Part shown: piece after piece, positions 51,369-59,202 of the stretch
Layout: each line of letters opens with the position of its first letter
Position numbering within the stretch: the stretch's first letter is position 1
Assembly (NCBI RefSeq): GCF_000617845.2
Contig: NZ_DF820425.1
Location: forward strand, 1,973,725 to 2,037,724
Length of the DNA stretch: 64,000 nucleotides
Origin: Bradyrhizobium sp. DOA9
Lineage (GTDB): Bacteria > Pseudomonadota > Alphaproteobacteria > Rhizobiales > Xanthobacteraceae
Direction: 5' to 3'
Made by a program: the position numbers and the translations under genes
The notes under the pieces: generated by a model
What the model was told of the DNA's origin: nothing
Database searches by the model: none
Seen by the model: the letters and a program-made list of their open reading frames with translations, nothing else

Positions 51369-52517
51369 TCAGGCCGTATGGGCCTTGGTGAGGAAGTCGA
51401 GCAGCAACCGGCTCACCGCGGCCGGCTGCTCCTGCTGCACCCAATGGCCGGCGCCATCGACGAGATGGCAGCCGAGCATCCTGGTGCAGCCGCGCCCCTG
51501 CATCGCCTCGAACACGCCCGGCCGCTGATAAGTGCCCCAATCCTGCTTGCCCGAGATGAAGCAGGAGGGCACGTCGATGCTGCGCCCTGCGAACAGCTGC
51601 ATCTCGCTGTTGAGCATGCCCGACGTGCCGTAGCGATACCATTGCAGCCCGCCCTGGAATCCGGTGCGGCCATATTCGGCGCTGTAATAGGCGAGGTCGC
51701 TGTCCGGCAGCCATTGATTGGCGGCAATCGTGGCCGGCGAGGGCATCTCCTTCGCGACGATCTCGGCCATGGTCTCGTGCAAGTCCATCACGTAATAGGT
51801 CGGCAGCTTCGCCAATTCCTGCGCCGACCATGCTTGCAGCGGATAGGGCTTGTTGTCGGTCCAGTCCGCGCTCTTGTGATGATAATAGGCGCGCAGGAAA
51901 TCATGCAGGCCCTGCGGCGCGTGCTGCATGTCGGCGTTCGCCTCGCGCGTCGAATAGTACCATTGATAGTGCTTGCGCGGCCGCGGCAGCGCGGCGAGCT
52001 CGCGATGCACGGGGTCTTCCACCGCGGGCTTTGCCGGAGTGTCGACTGTGCCGAACGGCAGCGGCGGCGGTCCGCCGAACGGCGCGCTCATCAGCGTCAC
52101 CGAGCGAAACACGTCGGGCCGGATCAGCGCGCACCAGGCCGCGACCGGGCTGCCGAAATCGTGCCCGGCGAGATCGACCTGCCTGTAGCCGAACGCCGAT
52201 ACCAAAGCGAGCGCATCGCGCACCAGGTTGAGCAGAGAGAATGGCGCGAGGTCCCCGTCATAGTCCGCGCTCCATCCCGTGGTGCGGCCATAGCCGCGCT
52301 GGTCCGGCGCGATGACGTGATAACCGGCGGCGGAAAGCGCCGGCATCACCTTGCGCCAGGAGAAGGCAAGCTCCGGAAAGCCGTGCAGCAGCAGGATGCA
52401 GGGCCGCCCTTTGGTCTCGAAGCCGGCCTCCAGCACATGCATCTGCAAGCCGTTGATGCCGTCGATGTAGCGCGAGCGGATTCCGGCGGGCAGGGGGATG
52501 TCGGGGAGTGCGGTCAT
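51369..52517 (-). CDS. Epoxide-hydrolase-like alpha/beta hydrolase
   Basis: A 382-residue alpha/beta hydrolase. The oxyanion motif is HGFPELAFSW, the nucleophile Asp lies in AGHDFGSPVA, and the catalytic His is in GAGHWVQQEQP near the end. The HGxP and GHD motifs plus a Tyr-bearing lid point to an epoxide or haloalkane hydrolase rather than an esterase. The ATG at 52517 is preferred over an extension to 52706, which is repeat DNA. Confidence 0.85.
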   Translation of the reverse strand: MTALPDIPLPAGIRSRYIDGINGLQMHVLEAGFETKGRPCILLLHGFPELAFSWRKVMPALSAAGYHVIAPDQRGYGRTTGWSADYDGDLAPFSLLNLVRDALALVSAFGYRQVDLAGHDFGSPVAAWCALIRPDVFRSVTLMSAPFGGPPPLPFGTVDTPAKPAVEDPVHRELAALPRPRKHYQWYYSTREANADMQHAPQGLHDFLRAYYHHKSADWTDNKPYPLQAWSAQELAKLPTYYVMDLHETMAEIVAKEMPSPATIAANQWLPDSDLAYYSAEYGRTGFQGGLQWYRYGTSGMLNSEMQLFAGRSIDVPSCFISGKQDWGTYQRPGVFEAMQGRGCTRMLGCHLVDGAGHWVQQEQPAAVSRLLLDFLTKAHTA

Positions 52518-52540
52518 CGTTTCCTCCGTGGGCGTCTCTG

Positions 52541-52593
52541 ACCCCCCTGGAGGGGGAGGGTCGATCGCGCGAAGCGCGAGCGGGGTGGGGTGA
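52541..52593. repeat. Partial family C palindromic repeat
   Basis: CCCCCTGGAGGGGGAGGGTC followed by GCGAAGCGCGAGCGGGGTGG equals the left half of the element at 41611-41775. The right half is missing, and a family B repeat follows from 52628. Confidence 0.75.
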
Positions 52594-52627
52594 TCTCTCA
52601 ACAGGGCAGTTTCAGCGAGGAGAGCAT

Positions 52628-52713
52628 CGTAGGGTGGGCAAAGGCGCGCACTTCGCGCGCCGTGCCCACCATTGTTGGAGACGTGGGCACGCTTCGCTTT
52701 GCCCACCGTACGG
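52628..52713. repeat. Dispersed palindromic repeat, family B
   Basis: CGTAGGGTGGGCAAAGGCGC opens and GCTTTGCCCACCGTACGG closes the element. It follows the MBL hydrolase stop. Confidence 0.83.
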
Positions 52714-52720
52714 CATCTCG

Positions 52721-53587
52721 CTAGATGGACTCACACACGAACGCGTTGCCCTTGCGCCGGATCTTCCCCACCGACGGCGAGGGAAAATGCGCCGTGCAGC
52801 ACAGCGTGTCGGTGTCGCAATAGCGTTCCAAAAAACTGCGGCGGGTTTTCGCGGCTGCGGCCGGATCGACGTCGAACTTGATCGACAATTCCGGATAGAG
52901 CGTCTGCAGCGGCGAATGCATGAGGTCGCCCGAGAACACCGCATCGTCCTTGCCGCGGCCCATCGTGATGGCGATATGGCCCGGCGTGTGACCCGGTGTC
53001 GGCAGGATGCGGACGTGGCCGCCGATCTCGTGGTCGTTGCCGACGAGCTCGTGCCTGCCAGCCTCGACCACCGGCAACACGCTGTCGGCGAAAGGCGGGA
53101 TCTCCGTCGTCGCATTCTGCGCGGACCAGTGATCGAATTCCTGCTTGGCGAACACATAGCGAGCCCTGGGGAAGGTCGGCACCCAGCGGCCGCTCTCGAG
53201 CCGCGTGTTCCAGCCGACATGGTCGACATGCAGATGCGTGCACATCACGAAGTCGATGTCGTCGACGGAAAACCCCGCGGCGCCGAGGCCGCGAAGATAG
53301 GTGTCGTCGGTCTTCATGTTCCATTTCGGCCGCGGCCGCGGCTTGTCGTTGCCGATGCAGCTGTCGACCAGGATGGTGTGGTGCGGCGTCTTCACCAAGT
53401 AGGACTGGAAGCACAGCAGCAGCACGTCCTCTTCGTCCAGCGCCTTCGCCTCGCGCATCCAGGCACGGTTCTCGGCCAGCACCTCTGCCGTCAGTCCCGG
53501 CAGCATCTCCAGCGCCGGGACGAACGAGGTCTCCTGCTCGATGACGCGATGGATGGTGAGATCGCCGACCGAGAACTTCAGGCTCAT
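52721..53587 (-). CDS. MBL-fold metallo-hydrolase, first of a paralogous pair
   Basis: A 288-residue metallo-beta-lactamase-fold hydrolase. Metal motifs are THLHVDHVGWN (HxHxDH), PGHTPGH and FSGDLMHSP, with a final His in TAHFPSP. It is similar over its length to the protein at 55282-56130. The ATG at 53587 is preferred over a GTG two codons earlier. It is the last gene of a minus-strand run with GST and FAH-family genes. Quorum-signal lactones or thioesters are common substrates of such enzymes, but none is implied here. Confidence 0.85.
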   Translation of the reverse strand: MSLKFSVGDLTIHRVIEQETSFVPALEMLPGLTAEVLAENRAWMREAKALDEEDVLLLCFQSYLVKTPHHTILVDSCIGNDKPRPRPKWNMKTDDTYLRGLGAAGFSVDDIDFVMCTHLHVDHVGWNTRLESGRWVPTFPRARYVFAKQEFDHWSAQNATTEIPPFADSVLPVVEAGRHELVGNDHEIGGHVRILPTPGHTPGHIAITMGRGKDDAVFSGDLMHSPLQTLYPELSIKFDVDPAAAAKTRRSFLERYCDTDTLCCTAHFPSPSVGKIRRKGNAFVCESI

Positions 53588-53603
53588 GGACACTCCTTGC
53601 AGG

Positions 53604-54215
53604 TTACGCCGCCGGCGGCACCGAGATCTTCACCGAGGGCCGCTCCAGCATCTTCTGGTGGAAAGCGTCGAGCTTCGGATAGGCCTTGCGCCAGCCAGAG
53701 TCGGCGAAGCGGAAGTCGGCATAGCCGAGCACGCAAACGAGGCCGATCTGCGAGATGTCGAACGGGCCGTTCAGCACCTCAGGCATGTTCTCGAAGCGCG
53801 CCATGCCGGTCCAGGCCCTGTTCCAGTGGTCGTCCGACCAGGCCTGCCATTGCAGGCCCTGCGGTCGCGCCATTTTCTCGTAGCGGCACAGCAGCATGGA
53901 ATCGAGCATGCCGTTGATCAGCGAGTGATTGGTCTTGGCTTTCCAGCGCCGCGGGCCATAATCCGGGATCAGGCTGCCGCCGGCCATCTCGTTGAGATAT
54001 TCGACGATGACGTAGGAATCCAGGATCACGTCGCCGTCATTGGTGATCAGCACCGGCAGCTTCTTCAGCGGCGTGATCTTCGAATAATCCTCATTGGCCG
54101 TGCCGGGCGTGACGCTTGCCGGCACGAGCTCGATCTTGTCGATCAGCCCGAGCTCGATCGCGGCGATGCGCACCTTGCGGGCAAAGGGCGAGGCGGGGGA
54201 GAAGGTGAGCTTCAT
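53604..54215 (-). CDS. Glutathione S-transferase family protein
   Basis: A 203-residue GST: thioredoxin-like N-terminal domain (MKLTFSPASPFARKVRIAAIELGL, with Ser in SPASPFARK as likely catalytic residue, and DSYVIVEYLNE as glutathione-binding loop) and an all-helical C-terminal domain. It lies 16 bases before the MBL gene and about 140 bases after the FAH-family gene, across a family A repeat. Confidence 0.86.
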   Translation of the reverse strand: MKLTFSPASPFARKVRIAAIELGLIDKIELVPASVTPGTANEDYSKITPLKKLPVLITNDGDVILDSYVIVEYLNEMAGGSLIPDYGPRRWKAKTNHSLINGMLDSMLLCRYEKMARPQGLQWQAWSDDHWNRAWTGMARFENMPEVLNGPFDISQIGLVCVLGYADFRFADSGWRKAYPKLDAFHQKMLERPSVKISVPPAA

Positions 54216-54249
54216 GGAACGATCCTGATGAACATCGGGCAGTTGTTTT

Positions 54250-54336
54250 CGTCATTGCGAGCGAAGCGAAGCAATCCAGACTGTCTCCGCAGAAAGAACC
54301 TGGATTGCTTCGTCGCAAGAGCTCCTCGCAATGACG
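54250..54336. repeat. Dispersed palindromic repeat, family A
   Basis: CGTCATTGCGAGCGAAGCGA at one end and CTCGCAATGACG at the other, with CAATCCAG/CTGGATTG inner arms. It lies between the FAH-family stop and the GST start. Confidence 0.88.
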
Positions 54337-54352
54337 GGAGAGGGCGCAGGCC

Positions 54353-55195
54353 TTACGCCGCCACGATCTCCTGGCGCTGCTCGCCGAGGCCTTCGATGCC
54401 GAGCGTGACGACGTCGCCGACATTGAGGAAGGTCGGCGGCTTCATGCCGAGGCCGACGCCGGGTGGGGTGCCCGTGGTGATGACGTCGCCGGGCAGCAGC
54501 GTCATGAACTGCGAGACATAGGAGATGCACTTGGCCATCGAGAAGATCATGGTCTTGGTCGAGCCGGTCTGGCGGCGCTGGCCGTTGACGTCGAGCCACA
54601 TCGACAGGTTCTGCACGTCCTTGATCTCGTCCTTGGTGGCGAGCCACGGCCCGAGCGGGCCGAACGTGTCGTGCGACTTGCCCTTGGTCCACTGGCCCAG
54701 ACGCTCGATCTGGAAGGCGCGCTCGGAGACGTCGTTGCAGACGCAATAGCCGGCGACGTGGTTCAGCGCGTCGGCTTCCGAGACGTATTTGGCGCGGGTG
54801 CCGATGATGGCGGCGATCTCGACCTCCCAGTCGAGCTTGGTCGAGCCGCGCGGCTTCTCGACCGGATCGTTCGGGCCGGACAGCGAGGTGTTGGCCTTCA
54901 TGAAGATGATCGGCTCGCTCGGGATCTCGGCGCCGGTCTCCTTGGCATGGTCGGAATAGTTGAGGCCGATCGCGACGAATTTCGAGATGCCGGTGACGGG
55001 CGCGCCGAACCGCGGCTTGCCGGAGACCGCGGGCAGCGAGGCGGGATCGAGCGCCGCCAGCTTCTTCAGCGATTCAGGCGAATAGGCTTCGCCGGTGAGG
55101 TCCTTCACATGCGCCGACAGGTCGCGCAATTGGCCGGATCTGTCGACCAGGCCGGGCTTTTCCGCACCCTTCTCGCCGTAACGAACAAGCTTCAT
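54353..55195 (-). CDS. Fumarylacetoacetate hydrolase family protein
   Basis: A 280-residue FAH-fold enzyme. Family marks are FVAIGLNYSDHAKETG, metal-site acids in LDWEVEIAAIIG and CNDVSERAFQ, KSHDTFGPLGPW and the closing LLPGDVITTGTPPGVG. The fold serves ureidoglycolate lyase, 2-hydroxyhepta-2,4-diene-dioate isomerase and acylpyruvate hydrolases; the sequence does not decide among them. It stands between the GST and second MBL genes on the same strand, which suggests a small degradative operon. Confidence 0.85.
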   Translation of the reverse strand: MKLVRYGEKGAEKPGLVDRSGQLRDLSAHVKDLTGEAYSPESLKKLAALDPASLPAVSGKPRFGAPVTGISKFVAIGLNYSDHAKETGAEIPSEPIIFMKANTSLSGPNDPVEKPRGSTKLDWEVEIAAIIGTRAKYVSEADALNHVAGYCVCNDVSERAFQIERLGQWTKGKSHDTFGPLGPWLATKDEIKDVQNLSMWLDVNGQRRQTGSTKTMIFSMAKCISYVSQFMTLLPGDVITTGTPPGVGLGMKPPTFLNVGDVVTLGIEGLGEQRQEIVAA

Positions 55196-55281
55196 TCTCG
55201 TTTCTCCCTGGAGATTGGACCGATCGGTTGAATAGCTTCTTGGAACACGGCGGCGCGAAATTCAACCGCCCAAAACGGGGA

Positions 55282-56130
55282 TCACCCCAGCGCCATAAAC
55301 CTGAACGCGTCCCCGTCGCGCTTGATGTGCCCGGCCGAAAAATGACCGCCGATCACCAGCGTCGGCGTGTCGGCGAAGCGCGAGAACAAAGCGTGCCGGC
55401 TTGCCGCCGATTGCGCGGGGTTGGTATCCACCGTCGAGCACCACTGAAGATGCGCCATCTGGCAGGGATGATGGGCGACGTCGCCGGTCAGAAGCGCCTG
55501 CTCGCCGTCGGATTCGATCAGGACGCTCATATGCCCCGGGCTGTGACCGGGGGTCGGGATCAGCCCGATCTCCTCGCAGAGCCGGTGGTCGCTCGGGACC
55601 AGCTCGGCCCGGCCGGCATCGACCACCGGCTTCACGGAATCGTTGAACACCGCAACCTTGTCCGGCTCGGCCGTGTCATCACGCCAATGCTCATATTCGG
55701 TCTTGCCGAAGACATAGCGCGCCTTCGGGAAGGTCGGCACCCATCGGCCGTCGACCAGTCGCGTATTCCAGCCGACATGGTCGACGTGAAGATGGGTGCA
55801 CAGCACGGTGTCGATACTGTCGGGCGGAAAACCCGCCGCAATCATGGTCTCCAGGAACGGCGAGCTGCGGTTGTTCCAGGTCGGTACGCCGCGGCCCTGC
55901 TTGTCGTTGCCGAGGCCGGTATCCACCACGATGCGGCGCGACGGCGTCTCCACCACCAGCGAGTGGATCGACATTTTCAGCCGGCCTTCTTCGGTGGCGA
56001 AATGCGGGATCAGCCAGGGCAGCTTCCGGATCTCGTCGTTGGTGGCTGCCGGCAGGATGAAGCGGGTCGAGCCGACCGTCTCCATTTCGACGAATTTCGT
56101 GATCTTGACCTTGCCGACCTTCCACTGCAT
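55282..56130 (-). CDS. MBL-fold metallo-hydrolase, second of a paralogous pair
   Basis: A 282-residue MBL hydrolase with THLHVDHVGWN, PGHSPGH, LTGDVAHHP and GGHFSAGH. Much of it (for example GRWVPTFPKARYVFGKTEYEHW) matches the protein at 52721-53587. The start MQWKVGKVKITKF was chosen; the open frame upstream to 56439 is antisense to the DUF3775 gene. It heads the MBL-FAH-GST-MBL group. Confidence 0.84.
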   Translation of the reverse strand: MQWKVGKVKITKFVEMETVGSTRFILPAATNDEIRKLPWLIPHFATEEGRLKMSIHSLVVETPSRRIVVDTGLGNDKQGRGVPTWNNRSSPFLETMIAAGFPPDSIDTVLCTHLHVDHVGWNTRLVDGRWVPTFPKARYVFGKTEYEHWRDDTAEPDKVAVFNDSVKPVVDAGRAELVPSDHRLCEEIGLIPTPGHSPGHMSVLIESDGEQALLTGDVAHHPCQMAHLQWCSTVDTNPAQSAASRHALFSRFADTPTLVIGGHFSAGHIKRDGDAFRFMALG

Positions 56131-56257
56131 CCGGCGCCTCCCTGTGTTCTTGCTCTTGCGCTGGAACATGCCCATCTTCTGCCATCGGGCGCAATGGATC
56201 ATCTGACGCGGTGCGGCGTTATTGCCGGAACCTGAGACAGACGCCGACGAGGAAGCC

Positions 56258-56734
56258 ATGCCAGAGCTTGCGATTTCCGCGGAGAAGGTCGCCTTCATCA
56301 TCGAGAAGGCGCGCGAATTCGACGTCAAGGAGGGGGCTTCCGATCCCGATTCCGGCTCGAACGCGGCCGATGACGATATGATGGACGTCCTCGACGACGA
56401 CGGCTCTGACCCCGTCGTCCAGGAGCTCGGCAGCTTCATGATCGCGCTGAATGAGGACGAGCAGCTCGATCTCGTCGCGCTGACCTGGCTCGGCCGCGGC
56501 GACGGCTCGATCGATGAATGGGACGATCTGCGCGCCCGCGCGGTGGAGGCGCGGCGTGAGTATGGCAGCCCGCGCCGCGAAACCGTGCACTATCTGCTCG
56601 GCGAGCCCATGCTGGGCGACCTGCTCGCGAACGGGCTCGACGAATTCGGCGTCGACTGGACCGATGAGCGCACGACCGCCGATTCCTCCGCCCCGAGCCA
56701 GCAGGACGAGGACGAGCCGACCAGGCAGCGGTGA
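56258..56734 (+). CDS. DUF3775 family protein
   Basis: A 158-residue acidic protein: MPELAISAEKVAFIIEKAREFDVKE, then ELGSFMIALNEDEQLDLVALTWLGRGDGS and a helical tail. The family is found in alphaproteobacteria with no known function. The ATG at 56258 is preferred over a TTG at 56222. It is convergent with the next gene across a hairpin. Confidence 0.8.
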   Translation: MPELAISAEKVAFIIEKAREFDVKEGASDPDSGSNAADDDMMDVLDDDGSDPVVQELGSFMIALNEDEQLDLVALTWLGRGDGSIDEWDDLRARAVEARREYGSPRRETVHYLLGEPMLGDLLANGLDEFGVDWTDERTTADSSAPSQQDEDEPTRQR

Positions 56735-56740
56735 CTATGT

Positions 56741-56775
56741 CTCCCTCTCCCCGCAAGAACGGGGAGAGGGAGAGG
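56741..56775. terminator. Family C hairpin between convergent genes
   Basis: CTCCCTCTCCCCG and CGGGGAGAGGGAG pair around AAGAA. It lies 6 bases before the stop of the convergent SDR gene and probably acts as a two-way terminator; it is also a short member of repeat family C. Confidence 0.6.
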
Positions 56776-56780
56776 ACTGC

Positions 56781-57563
56781 TTACAGCGTCCCCGGGAACG
56801 CACCGCCATCCAGCAGAATGTTCTGCCCGGTGATGAAGCCGGCCTTGGCGCCGCACAGGAAGGCGCAGGCATAGCCGAACTCGTCGGGCTGGCCGAAGCG
56901 GCCGGCGGGGTTGAGCTTGGCGCGCTCGGCCAGGATCTGCTGCGGTGTGACACCGCGCTTGTCGGCTTCGCCCTTTGCGGTGCTGGTCAGGCGATCGGTC
57001 TCGAACGGGCCCGGCAGCAGACCGTTGATGGTGACGTTGTTGATCACGGTCTTGCGCGACAGGCCGGCGATGAAGCCGGTGAGGCCGGCGCGGGCACCGT
57101 TGGAGAGGCCGAGGATGTCGATCGGCGCCTTCACGGCGGCCGAGGTGATGTTGACGATGCGGCCGAACTTGCGGGCCATCATGCCATCCACCGTCGCCTT
57201 GATCAGCTCGATCGGGGTTAGCATGTTGGCGTCGATCGCCTTGATCCAGTCGTCGCGGGTCCAGTTGCGGAAATCGCCCGGCGGCGGGCCGCCGGCATTG
57301 TTGATCAGGATGTCGGGCTCGGGGCAGGCCTTCAGCACTGCCTCGCGGCCCGCCGGCGTCGTGATGTCGCCGACGATCTCGGTGACCGTCACATCGGGAT
57401 AGGCCTTGCGGATCTCATCGGCGGTCTTCTTCAGGGCATCAGTGCCGCGCGCGGTCAGCGTGACGTGAACGCCGGCCTCGGCCAGCGAGATGGCGCAGGC
57501 GCGCCCCAAGCCCTTGCTGGATGCGCAGACGATGGCGCGGCGACCTTTGATCCCAAGATCCAC
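56781..57563 (-). CDS. SDR-family protein lacking the catalytic Tyr and Lys
   Basis: A 260-residue SDR-fold protein with cofactor motif IVCASSKGLGRACA and NNAG in LINNAGGPPPGDF. Where YSASKAGL is expected it reads GLSNGARAGL, so both the catalytic Tyr and Lys are missing; the strand Ser is kept (NITSAAVKAP). It starts at a GTG with GGGAG upstream; the open frame beyond was rejected as unlike the family. It may act as an isomerase-like or cofactor-binding protein. Confidence 0.82.
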   Translation of the reverse strand: MDLGIKGRRAIVCASSKGLGRACAISLAEAGVHVTLTARGTDALKKTADEIRKAYPDVTVTEIVGDITTPAGREAVLKACPEPDILINNAGGPPPGDFRNWTRDDWIKAIDANMLTPIELIKATVDGMMARKFGRIVNITSAAVKAPIDILGLSNGARAGLTGFIAGLSRKTVINNVTINGLLPGPFETDRLTSTAKGEADKRGVTPQQILAERAKLNPAGRFGQPDEFGYACAFLCGAKAGFITGQNILLDGGAFPGTL

Positions 57564-57693
57564 TGTTTCACTCCCGTAACTGTCAGGTAGGTTTTGGACG
57601 GCGGCTACCTTAGCCAACTGTGATGCCGCTGATAAGGGATCGGCCCGCACCAAAATGCATGCGCCTCGCGGCTAGCGATGCAAATGCGCCAGA

Positions 57694-58206
57694 TCAGATC
57701 CGCCGCTCGTGCTTGAGGCGGTCGATCGCGGCGGCGGCTTCCGGCGGCAGCGACTTGAAGCCCATCTGGCCCACGGTCGAGAACAGCGGCCGCAGATGCG
57801 AGCCGGCGAGGAAGGGCGGCTGGCGGTTCGTCGGCACGATCTGGTCGAACACCAGCACCAGGGTGGTGGCGACGAGGCCGACCCTGGCGGCGCCGAGCGC
57901 GGCGCCGCCGAGCCGGTCGCCGATGCCGGCCTCGCCGATCGTGTCGTTCAGCGCGATACGGCCGATGTGGCCGAACAGCACGCCGACGACCACGAAGATG
58001 GCGAAGAACCAGATCCAGTTCTGCAGCAGCGGCGAGTTCGGATTGCCGGCGATCTGCGGTGCGATCAGCGGCATCAGCGCCACCGCGATCGGCGCCGCGA
58101 GCAGATAGGCGAGGATGGTCATGGCGCTGCGCAGCAGCCCGGTCCGGAAGCCGAAGCCGACCGCGACGGCGAGTGCGGCGTAGACGGCGAAATCGAAACT
58201 GTTCAT
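57694..58206 (-). CDS. CvpA family membrane protein
   Basis: A 170-residue protein with four membrane segments (FAVYAALAVAVGFGF, ILAYLLAAPIAVALM, WIWFFAIFVVVGVLFG and ARVGLVATTLVLVFDQ) and the Gly-rich DRLGGAALGAARVGLV of the colicin V production family. The function in this lineage is unclear. The ATG at 58206 is used; nine upstream codons are open. Confidence 0.84.
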   Translation of the reverse strand: MNSFDFAVYAALAVAVGFGFRTGLLRSAMTILAYLLAAPIAVALMPLIAPQIAGNPNSPLLQNWIWFFAIFVVVGVLFGHIGRIALNDTIGEAGIGDRLGGAALGAARVGLVATTLVLVFDQIVPTNRQPPFLAGSHLRPLFSTVGQMGFKSLPPEAAAAIDRLKHERRI

Positions 58207-58326
58207 GCGCACAACCTTGCCTTGATGGAGCAAGTGAACGCAAGTCCGATCATTCCGGTTTCAGATCGTTAAAATCGTCTGTATTGGTGTCTCCAAAGCT
58301 CAAGGGAACCGCGCAAGGAACGCGTC

Positions 58327-59088
58327 ATGTCAGACCTATTCGACGTCAGTCAGGAAACCATCTTCGTCACGGGTGCGAGCCAGGGGCTGGGCCGGCAGTT
58401 TGCCCGTGTGCTGGCGGCGCATGGTGCGGCCGTCGCGCTCGCTGCGCGGCAGACCGACAAATTGAGGAGCCTGGAAGAGGAGATCCGCGGCAAGGGCGGC
58501 CGCGCCGTTGCGGTCGCGCTCGACGTCACCGACACCGCCTCGATCGCCAAGGCGGTCGATGCTGCCGAGGCCGCGCTCGGCCCCGTCACCGTGCTGATCA
58601 ACAATGCCGGCATCGCCATCGAGAAGCTCGCGACCGAGCAGACCGAGGCGGATTGGGATGCGGTGATCGGCGCCAATCTCAAGGGCGCCTATTTCCTCGC
58701 GACCGAAGTGGCGCGCCGCATGATCACGCGCAAGCAGCCCGGCAACATCGTCAACATCGCCTCGGTGCTCGGCACCGGCGTCTTGAAGGCGCTCTCGCCT
58801 TACGCGATCTCAAAGGCCGGCATCATCCAGGCGACGAGAGCGATGGCGCTCGAGCTCGCGGGCCAGAACATCCGCATCAACGCGCTCGCGCCCGGCTATA
58901 TCGACACCGAGATGAACCACGCCTTCTGGTCGACGCCGGCAGGCGAACGCCTCGCCAAGCGCATCCCGCAACGCCGCGTCGGCGCCGAGTCCGATCTCGA
59001 CGGCGCGATTATGCTGCTGGCGTCGAACGCGTCGCGCTACATGACGGGGAGCGTCGTGACCGTGGACGGCGGGTTCTTGCTGAGTTGA
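58327..59088 (+). CDS. Short-chain dehydrogenase/reductase, FabG-like
   Basis: A 253-residue classical SDR with intact catalytic residues: cofactor motif VTGASQGLGRQFA, INNAG, Ser in VNIASVLGTG, and YAISK (SPYAISKAGIIQATRA). GYIDTEMN and SVVTVDGG are also typical. The substrate is unknown. It contrasts with the two SDR-fold proteins nearby that have lost the active-site Tyr. Confidence 0.88.
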   Translation: MSDLFDVSQETIFVTGASQGLGRQFARVLAAHGAAVALAARQTDKLRSLEEEIRGKGGRAVAVALDVTDTASIAKAVDAAEAALGPVTVLINNAGIAIEKLATEQTEADWDAVIGANLKGAYFLATEVARRMITRKQPGNIVNIASVLGTGVLKALSPYAISKAGIIQATRAMALELAGQNIRINALAPGYIDTEMNHAFWSTPAGERLAKRIPQRRVGAESDLDGAIMLLASNASRYMTGSVVTVDGGFLLS

Positions 59089-59113
59089 GCGGCATTCCCC
59101 GCCCTATCCACAT

Positions 59114-59193
59114 CGTCATTGCGAGCGCAGCGAAGCAATCCAGAATCCCTCCGCGGAAAGACTCTGGATCGCTTCGCTGCGCTCGCAATGACG
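59114..59193. repeat. Dispersed palindromic repeat, family A
   Basis: CGTCATTGCGAGCGCAGCGA opens and CGCTGCGCTCGCAATGACG closes the element, between two convergent genes (stops at 59088 and 59203). Confidence 0.87.
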
Positions 59194-59202
59194 GGAGAAC
59201 AA

